Positions 9,516 through 15,000 of a stretch of DNA of 15,000 nucleotides are shown here, in pieces. The stretch spans positions 25,001-40,000 of the forward strand of contig VIGQ01001277.1 of NCBI GenBank assembly GCA_009663005.1, in the 5' to 3' direction. A program made the translations under genes and the position numbers. Under the pieces are notes generated by a model that was not told the origin of the DNA, did no database searches, and was given only the letters and a program-made list of their open reading frames with translations. Position 1 is the stretch's first letter; each line of letters starts with the position of its first letter. The stretch is from Actinidia chinensis (Eukaryota > Streptophyta > Magnoliopsida > Ericales > Actinidiaceae).

Positions 9516-9719
9516 GATGAAAGTGATACTTCTGGTTCGGACCGAGAGAACTTAGTTCATTTGTTTGATCATTCGAATCATCTCCAGGATCTATCTCAAG
9601 ATGTAACTGGATTGGCCCCCAATCATGTTAATATACCCAGGAGAATAATCATCACCCTCTTCCACGTTTTTGTTGTTTTCATCATCACCTCGGTCAAACA
9701 TTGATTGGTTTGACATCGA

Positions 9720-10560
9720 TCTCTCCTAATCGAGTCTTTCCTAGTCAATAAATTCCTTCAAATGTCCATCTACAAGATAGCTGACTAGAAAGACCTTAAA
9801 GGCCTGATAGTTATCTATTATGTGTTCATCTTGCTTCTTGGTAGGAGCATTTCCACAGTTGGTTGCTCTTCTTAGGGTCTCCTCCCATGAGGTTCGGGTT
9901 TTCTAAAGTAGGTTGTCTCAATTTCGGGCGAGAGGAAACTTGTAGATCAATCCTTCAGAAACACGTTGATCCCCTGCCTCACTCGATTCTCATAATAGAC
10001 GAGCTCTCCTTATGCTTTTTGACGACCCCTTCACCTTGGGTAGTTGTCCCTATAGCTTTTTCTGCTGTCTAACATCATCCTTCAACCGAGCAAACATTTT
10101 GACCTAAGCCATGAGGTCCTAGAGATCAGTCAAAAGGTTGAGCGTCAAGTTCTCCCAAAGTCTCTCCCTAGGAGTCTGCCCAGGCTTGTCACTCATCACT
10201 GCCAACTCTTCGGAGCACTCCTCAATCTCGTTGTCCAATAATGCTTGCTGTAATTTCAGATTGATTCGTTCTTGCTCTTCTTGAGCATCAAAAAAGAGCC
10301 AATGCCTTCTGGTACCTTTGTTTTAATCATAAATCGAGCCACGAATGACTTAGTAAGTTGATAGAATTCTCGATTGACCCCATGGGTAATTTGTCAACAA
10401 TTTCAAATCGAGTCTCCTAAGCTGGAAAGGGAAAAACACTCGGAACATCAGGGCATCCAATGGTTCCAAAAAAAGGTTATTCATTGTCTGATGTGCACTA
10501 ACATGAGATCTTTAGAGCTTTCCATCATACAACATGAGCTCAAAGTATGAAACTTCTTTG
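9720..10560 (-). pseudogene. Ty3/gypsy gag, broken
   Basis: Gag forms the element's capsid-like particle. Minus-strand blocks: EVSYFELMLYDGKL (about 10515-10556), fitting the plant gag 'xxYDGxxDP' motif with a stop where Asp-Pro would be; RSHVSAHQTMNNLFLEPLDA LMF (about 10447-10511); FEIVDKLPMGSIENSINLLS (about 10350-10412); QEEQERINLKLQQALLDNEI EECSEELAVMSDKPGQ (about 10175-10285); LMA-VKMFARLKDDV (about 10060-10125); and EHIIDNYQAFKVFLVSYLVD GHLKEFID (about 9745-9830), which matches the 'IxxLVxxGxLKEFV' tail of plant gags. No clean CCHC knuckle is visible. It sits between the leader and the protease, as expected. Confidence 0.75.
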
Positions 10561-11490
10561 GTGGGTCTATTACCTCCAATTCTTAGGAGAACGAGTTTGG
10601 TATTTTGGAGGGTCCCACTTTATTGAGTTGGTCGTGCGGCTATCGACCCAGTAGGAGCAATAACATTGAGTTAGTGCGTAGGTCGCAATCTCGATTTCAT
10701 TTGGCATTAAGTCGTCTGTGAGATTCACCTACCAGAATTAGTCGGTCGGGTGACCTTTCTACTTTTTTAATATTACTAATTTGGTACCATTTGGTTGCCA
10801 AGATAAATGGGATCGGCGTTGCCTTTTATACTGACCTCCCGATGGGTGCAGTAGGGTGGTTCTTTAATCTTATCTCAGATTGTCCCAATTTACTAAATGG
10901 GGACGAATTTCACCAATCTGTTATCGCAAAAAATTTGCGCCATTTTAGCTAAACTGAGTCTACAAGGGTTGATTGGTATGTTTTGGATGTCTGCCCATCT
11001 AGAGAGTACAACCAACCTGAATTCTACCAAGAGGTGGCACTAGCCGTTCTCTGGGCATCATCCAATAGTTTAATCCCTCTGCCCCCAGGCGTTTTTGGTG
11101 CATGAGGAGTTCTTCCTATGAGTTCTCGACTAATGGAATGGTTGTTTACTTTGAGATGCCTTCAAATTGGCTTTGTGAATGTACTATAATCAATTTCCAC
11201 AGCCAATTATGGGGGTTGTTGATATGAGAGGTGAGAGAAAGGAAATCAAGGAAGACATTCGCGGTGGCATTATGGCAACATAGGTAGCCTTTAACTGTGA
11301 ACTAGCGACTGTCCTGCTGCCCAGCACAACAAATAGTGATCGTCCGCTGGAGCTATTTCTGGGAAAAGACCTCTCTAATGGTCAAGTTAGAAGACTGGGA
11401 GCATGTAGATAGTATTGTGTGTATGTAGATAGCAATGTGCGTACTTTAGTAAATAGGAGCATATTATATAGCATAGCTCGTGCGCGTACG
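10561..11490 (-). other. Leader / gag N-terminal region of the element
   Basis: This lies between the primer-binding-site candidate and the recognisable part of gag. A weak linker reading TGSIAARPTQ-SGTLQNTKLVLLRIGGNRPT (about 10556-10655) sits just before the gag core. The rest (about 10700-11490) has no supportable gene on either strand. A 20-bp tandem pair, ATGTAGATAGTATTGTGTGT and ATGTAGATAGCAATGTGCGT, lies at about 11402-11441. Confidence 0.45.
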
Positions 11491-11503
11491 TCAGAGCCCA
11501 CCA
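11491..11503 (-). other. Primer-binding-site candidate
   Basis: Seven bases inside the LTR boundary the minus strand reads TGGTGGGCTCTGA, beginning with the TGG that pairs with the CCA end of a tRNA. The plus strand reads TCAGAGCCCACCA, like a tRNA 3' end. I cannot assign the tRNA; the site may have mutated. Confidence 0.4.
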
Positions 11504-11510
11504 ACTATTG

Positions 11511-12131
11511 TGTCGGTAGGTAGGTAGCTAACCCAACCATACCATGCCGCTAGTTGGTACACGTCCATTTGTAGATAATGGTTATAGGTATAGGGGTTGG
11601 CAGAGATAATTCGTTGTGCAAGTCATCCTGTCCCCTGACATAACTCGGGATGTTGCCAACCGTTGTCTCCTCGGACCAGTCGCTCAGTAAATTTGGTTCC
11701 ACCGAAGCTTATGTATGCGATAACTCGGTTGTGGTTGGGTGTATTGTAGGTATTTGGGTCTAGACGATTGTCATGCTTTGGTAGTATTTCAAAACCAAAG
11801 CTCAGGCGAAGCATCGTTACCTCTATCTCGCTTCGTTAATGGTTACTCTAGGGTGACCACTGCCTTGGTGTGACTCGAGCTTGTGATGTCTAGTTTTATC
11901 CACTTACAAAAATATTAAATCTTCATAAAAGGCCATTAATTATATATAAAAAAATATAAATATTTATTAAAAAGTGTGCATTAATCACCATACAACAATT
12001 AATCACTCGTGCCTGCAAGTTACCTTGTTGTCCCATGATATGCCTAGGGATCGCCGCCGATAGTAGTTGTCTCGACCGAGCTCCAGCATAGTGACCCCGG
12101 TCGAGCTTCATATAGAGAGTTAGTTCCGACA
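11511..12131 (-). mobile_element. 5' LTR of the gypsy element (621 bp)
   Basis: On the minus strand the LTR starts TGTCGGAACT (12131 inward) and ends ...CTACCGACA at 11511, so the ends form a perfect 6-bp inverted repeat TGTCGG/CCGACA. The primer-binding-site candidate lies directly inside it and the gag-pol blocks follow in the right direction. A TATA-rich tract at about 11936-11966 suits the U3 promoter. The other LTR is outside the window, so identity between LTRs, and age, cannot be estimated. The five bases outside, GCGGG (12132-12136), would be the target duplication. Confidence 0.7.
11936..11966 (-). promoter_or_regulatory. TATA-rich tract, likely LTR promoter
   Basis: The minus strand carries TTTTTTTATATATAATTAAT within the LTR, roughly 170-195 bp from its start. 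That is a usual place for the U3 TATA box of a plant LTR promoter driving gag-pol leftward. The exact box cannot be chosen among the overlapping TATA strings. Confidence 0.4.
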
Positions 12132-12187
12132 GCGGGGCTGTCTGCTCTAAACTTGAGCATAGTTGGTACTTGATATTTTATTCCTTT

Positions 12188-12504
12188 AAAAAAGCAATAC
12201 TAAGAAGTTGAAATTATGTTGAAATTCTATTTATAACTCCAGTATGGCCAAGCCATTTAAACTACCCTAAAGGTTCGCAAGGTGCCATTTAAGGCCTTTC
12301 CTTTTTCGGACCCAACACTGCCCATGCCACACATACTAATAGTAATATAATCCCCCCAACTGTTCGAAATTGGTTTGTTATCGTACTCTTTTAACCTGTT
12401 GGAGGTTTGTAAAGTTCGTTATTGCAGATATCACGCGTACTCTAACATTTGCAGAATAGTAGAAAGTTAAAGCAAGTCCTAATCGGGTAAAATGTAGATG
12501 ATGA
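12188..12504. repeat. Flank duplication, left copy (contains empty site of the MITE)
   Basis: This segment matches 14164-15000 in direct orientation once a 430-bp insertion there is removed. Shared strings include GAAATTCTATTTA, CAAGCCATTTA, ATTTAAGGCCTTTCCTTTTTC, GTTATCGT followed by CTCTTTTA, TTCGTTATT-CAG and TAGAAAG. The left copy reads CATTTAAGG (12286-12294) where the right copy has the better TATA-like TATTTAAGG. Both end at a conserved ATGATGAA. It starts about 55 bp outside the LTR. Confidence 0.75.
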
Positions 12505-12587
12505 AACTTTCTAATCCAGCGATTAAAGTTTCAATTGTGAAGAAACCCATCACAGGAATTTATAAAGTGTTCATTTTCAAAATTTGA
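12498..12587 (+). CDS. Very short frame at the end of the left flank copy, doubtful
   Basis: ATG at 12498 opens 29 codons, MMKLSNPAIKVSIVKKPITG IYKVFIFKI, then TGA. It is listed only because the first eight bases, ATGATGAA, are conserved in the right copy at 14993-15000, about 290 bp after the TATA-like site of each copy (not counting inserted sequence). That placement would suit a first exon. I recognise no family, and the frame could be chance. Confidence 0.12.
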   Translation: MMKLSNPAIKVSIVKKPITGIYKVFIFKI

Positions 12588-13540
12588 TCTCACAACTCTC
12601 ATATATAAGAGTTCAAGATTTTGCCACTTGAAATAGTGACTTACCGCAATATTAAAGGGTATATAAATTCTTTTCTGATTCACACTCTCCTGTGAGAGAT
12701 GCACACATTGAGATGCGACACATTATATTCTTCCAAGTACATATACAAGTTAAAAAATTCTTTATTACTAAAAAGCAGATAACCATTTAAGTCATATATA
12801 AATACTGAGGGTCATCTCTTTCTAAACAGCATGACAACCATTAAAGATCCTCTACTTTTATACTACCTTGAGATCTTCATCTTTTGCAGCTCACATCCTG
12901 CCAAGATCGCACTGCAATCAAAGGGAGAAAGGGAGGAAGGAAGCGGAAAGCTGATAGAGCTCTAGTATCTATAGCGAGAGAGAGATATAGAGATGAAGTA
13001 AACGGGATTGTTGTGTGTATGATGAGGAGTTGGTAGCAGGCGTAAGTGTTATCGTGGGAGTAATTGGAACTATAATATTTCATTTTCCCTAGAATAAACC
13101 AGTGAAAGGTGGAATTCAGATTTTACTAAAGTAACAGGATTTTACGATAATGGTTAAGTGCACCGGAACATAATTTCCCGCGTTTGCCCTTCTTTTGGAC
13201 ATCATTTGAATGCTCTGATGCAGGGCTTGAAACACTGTTACATTCTATCTAATACCAAATTTTACCACATATGGTCTCCTGGTATGGCAAATAGACTGTA
13301 AAGTAAAAAAAAACGATTACTCTCGGTAACCTAGCAGTCCTAACCATTGTTTTTGTTATTTTATGTTCTTTTTGTCCCATATTTGTAGTTGTCAAATCGA
13401 AATCGAATCATGAATTCATACATATTAATCTTAATGGTGAATATAAATAGAAAAGTACAACCATGCATGTAGACTAAATATACATTCTAATTATAATATA
13501 AAAAATTTAATCTTAAAGCAATGAAATGTTATTTGAATGA
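12588..13540. other. AT-rich intergenic DNA with a GA-rich tract
   Basis: No supportable gene. A purine-rich stretch with GAGAGAGAGATATAGAGATG lies at about 12918-12997. On the minus strand this is a CT-rich, 5'-leader-like sequence followed by ATG at about 12880 and a GTAGTA donor-like site, but the frame closes after five codons. A 68-codon minus-strand frame (12877-13083) is low-complexity and not convincing. Confidence 0.4.
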
Positions 13541-13605
13541 CGAATAGGTAGTTAAGACACTTGCTCATATTGCAAGATTAATAGTTACGAGTCTCGAGCC
13601 CTGCT
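13541..13605 (+). repeat. Possible tRNA-derived (SINE-like) remnant
   Basis: GGTAGTTAAGACAC (13547-13560) resembles a pol III A box, and TTACGAGTCTCGAGCCC (13585-13601) resembles a B box (consensus GGTTCGAATCC). They are about 35 bp apart, as in tRNAs and tRNA-derived SINEs. No full cloverleaf is evident and no clear 3' tail or target duplication was found, so it may be coincidence. Confidence 0.25.
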
Positions 13606-14163
13606 TGATTATTTATGAATCAATAGAAAAACATGGCTTTAAAGATTAAGTTTAACAAAATATACGCTCAAAAGATATTATGCTCCAATGTCATATATTC
13701 TTGTTCAACTCAAAGTTAATAAAAAGAAAAGAAAATAATTTAAACACATTGAGTTCATGACTAATATAATTATTAGCTATGTTTATTTCACCCAATATAG
13801 ATAATTCATGGATCCTCGTTATTTTTTGCCGTAAAATATTTAGAAGCATGCATATATTTTTTTTAGAAAAAATCTTATCACCAAAAGATCAATAATTACG
13901 TAGGATATTGTTATTTTTTGCATTAATCATATGTGACGTTAAGTCTTTATGTTTTTTTCTTCAAATTGATTAATATTTTTAGAATTCTCACCTCAAAAGG
14001 AAAAAAAACTGGGTCAATGTTTATAAAAGTTTCAGACGTTAATCAAGTGTCAATTTAGTCATTCTATCTGGTATTGTATAAAATTAAGTAGCAGAAAACC
14101 ACATGCCATTAGGCCTCATGCAAATGAGGCTTAGGTGGCCCGGCCCTTCATCATATGTCCTGT
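13606..14163. other. AT-rich intergenic DNA
   Basis: No gene is supported on either strand. A hairpin-capable sequence, TAGGCCTCAT and ATGAGGCTTA around a GCAA loop, lies at 14110-14133 (one G-T pair), just upstream of the right flank copy. Confidence 0.5.
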
Positions 14164-14226
14164 TAAAAGCAGTACAAGAAGTGAAATTAGTTGAAAATTC
14201 TATTTAATACTTCCGTGTGGTTCAAG

Positions 14227-14656
14227 TAGGGATGGGGGGGGGGGGACAATTTGACGCGGGAAAAATCCGATACCGTCGGGCCCCGTCCCGTGAGGGCAGG
14301 TTTGGGGGAAAAAAAATTAAAACCCGATTTAATAATAGGGGAGGGGGAGAGGGGAGAAGAAGAAAAAAAGAAAGAGAAAAGAGGAAAAGGAGGAGAGAGA
14401 AAAAAGGAAAAGGAGAAATAGTTTTTAAAGAGAAAAAGAAGTAGAAGAAATGAGGAGAGAGATATATATATTATATACTAAGAATGATATAAAAAAGATA
14501 TATATAATTAAAAAAATGATGGAAAAGGGAAAGGGGAGGGGGCGGGGGTGGGTTTTGGTTAAACGGGGCGGGGGGTGGGGGGGAGGAAGGAAGGCTCAAC
14601 CCGTTTATTAAACGGGCGGGGGTGGGGAGGCGAACGACCCGCCCCGTTGCATCCCT
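14227..14656. mobile_element. hAT-like miniature inverted-repeat element (MITE), 430 bp
   Basis: The insertion starts TAGGGATGG and ends CGTTGCATCCCT, giving a terminal inverted repeat AGGGATG/CATCCCT. It is flanked by an 8-bp duplication, GGTTCAAG (14219-14226) and GGTCCAAG (14657-14664), with one mismatch; 8 bp is the hAT target duplication length. The subterminal parts are G/C-rich (ACCCGCCCCGTTGC), a style common in plant hAT MITEs. The interior is a polypurine tract (about 14339-14455) and a TA-rich tract (about 14461-14520), with no transposase. It includes a 12-G run at 14234-14245. Small frames inside are composition artefacts. Confidence 0.8.
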
Positions 14657-14698
14657 GGTCCAAGCCATTTACACCACCTACATGGTGGTGAAGGTGCC

Positions 14699-14707
14699 TA
14701 TTTAAGG
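14699..14707 (+). promoter_or_regulatory. TATA-like box in the right flank copy
   Basis: TATTTAAGG sits in the most conserved block of the duplication and is followed by a C/T-rich stretch (CCTTTCCTTTTTC) that would hold a start site. The left copy has CATTTAAGG. A promoter role is inferred. Confidence 0.35.
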
Positions 14708-15000
14708 CCTTTCCTTTTTCAGACCCACACTTACCCATTGCCACGCCTATGGTAGCTAAATAGATACCCCCAAATGTTTTACTTTGTTTTTGTTATCGTG
14801 CCTCTTTTAGCCGTGAGGGTTTCTGTTCTTCCTTCTGACATATACATTTCTTTCCACGAAGACTCGGAATATTTTCCGTTTATGCTTTGTAGCATTCGTT
14901 ATTACAGTTTCTTAATTGATATCCGTTGTATTCTACCATTTTCAGAAATAATTAGAAAGCTGAGCGAGGTCCAATTCAGAAACAATGGCACCATGATGAA

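Larger units (their letters stand above)
1..12131 (-). mobile_element. Degenerate Tat-like Ty3/gypsy LTR retrotransposon, left end outside window
   Basis: This is one long retroelement read right to left. It has a 5' LTR ending at 12131, then gag, protease, reverse transcriptase, RNase H and integrase in the Ty3/gypsy order, with pol stopping at 5678. Downstream are tandem-repeat arrays and an extra gene on the opposite strand. Each domain is recognised from conserved peptide blocks on the minus strand. In plants, an antisense extra gene between pol and the 3' LTR, and a repeat-bearing 3' region, are known from the Tat lineage (Grande, RIRE2, Retand, Ogre relatives). No second LTR is visible, so the 3' LTR should lie left of position 1, giving more than 12.1 kb in total. 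Stops and frameshifts throughout show it is old and non-autonomous. The assignment to gypsy is firm. The Tat lineage rests on layout and on family resemblance recalled, not searched. Confidence 0.85.
14164..15000. repeat. Flank duplication, right copy (carries the MITE; continues beyond window)
   Basis: This is the direct counterpart of 12188-12504, split into 14164-14226 and 14657-15000 by the inserted MITE. It is more complete around the promoter-like part and has unique stretches, for example about 14820-14890. The distance between copies is about 2 kb. It ends at the window edge with the conserved ATGATGAA. Confidence 0.7.

Noticed and set aside
10915..10950. Primer-binding site at a GGCGC-containing string on the minus strand (AATGGCGCAAA)
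   Set aside because: It resembles the TGGCGCC start of some plant primer sites, but the LTR boundary at 11511 with its inverted ends and adjacent TGG is a better fit.
12498..12587. Similarity of the 29-codon frame to the start of the Sm-D1 protein
   Set aside because: Only a few residues agree and the alignment needs gaps; it is not enough to name a family.
14217..14744. Lys/Arg/Gly-rich and Pro-rich frames
   Set aside because: They translate the low-complexity G-, GA- and C-rich parts of the MITE and are composition artefacts.
1..15000. A new enzymatic, defence or regulatory system
   Set aside because: No intact multi-gene set is present. Recognisable coding sequence belongs to one decayed retroelement, and the rest is repeats and intergenic DNA.

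Overview
The window looks like repeat-rich plant (angiosperm) nuclear DNA; I cannot name the species. The evidence is a decayed plant-type Ty3/gypsy polyprotein, an antisense gene of the plant 'putative gypsy type transposon' family with intron signals, a hAT-like miniature element, and AT-rich flanks. I see no bacterial-type operon and no intact host gene. Nearly every long open frame is a chance or antisense frame over the decayed element.

The main feature is one old LTR retrotransposon on the minus strand, occupying about 1-12131 and running off the left edge. Reading 5' to 3' (right to left) it has: the 5' LTR (11511-12131, TGTCGG...CCGACA ends), a primer-binding-site candidate, a leader, gag (about 9720-10560), protease (VDTG at 9403-9414), reverse transcriptase (about 8050-8900), RNase H (about 6930-7525) and integrase, ending at a stop at 5678. 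Downstream of pol are two arrays of ~78-bp tandem repeats (5140-5580 and 3130-4125), separated by a ~1-kb segment with a plant-type promoter and a small reading frame. Beyond them, on the plus strand and convergent with gag-pol, lies a broken extra gene (about 780-2834). This layout (pol, repeat-bearing 3' region, antisense extra gene) is that of the plant Tat lineage. All genes are full of stops and frameshifts. RT, RNase H and integrase have all lost catalytic residues, so the copy is dead.

Right of the LTR (12132-15000) is older flanking DNA. A ~300-bp segment with a TATA-like site occurs twice in direct orientation (12188-12504 and 14164-15000). The right copy carries a 430-bp hAT-like MITE (14227-14656) flanked by near-identical 8-bp duplications, and the left copy preserves the matching empty site. 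Between the copies are AT-rich DNA, a GA-rich tract and a possible tRNA-derived remnant. The right copy may lead into a gene beyond the window.

I found no new enzymatic or defence system. The points most worth a second look are the two-subunit repeat array with its interrupting promoter unit, the monomer-like sequence inside the antisense gene's leader, the intron with a lost acceptor, and the paralogous empty site of the MITE.
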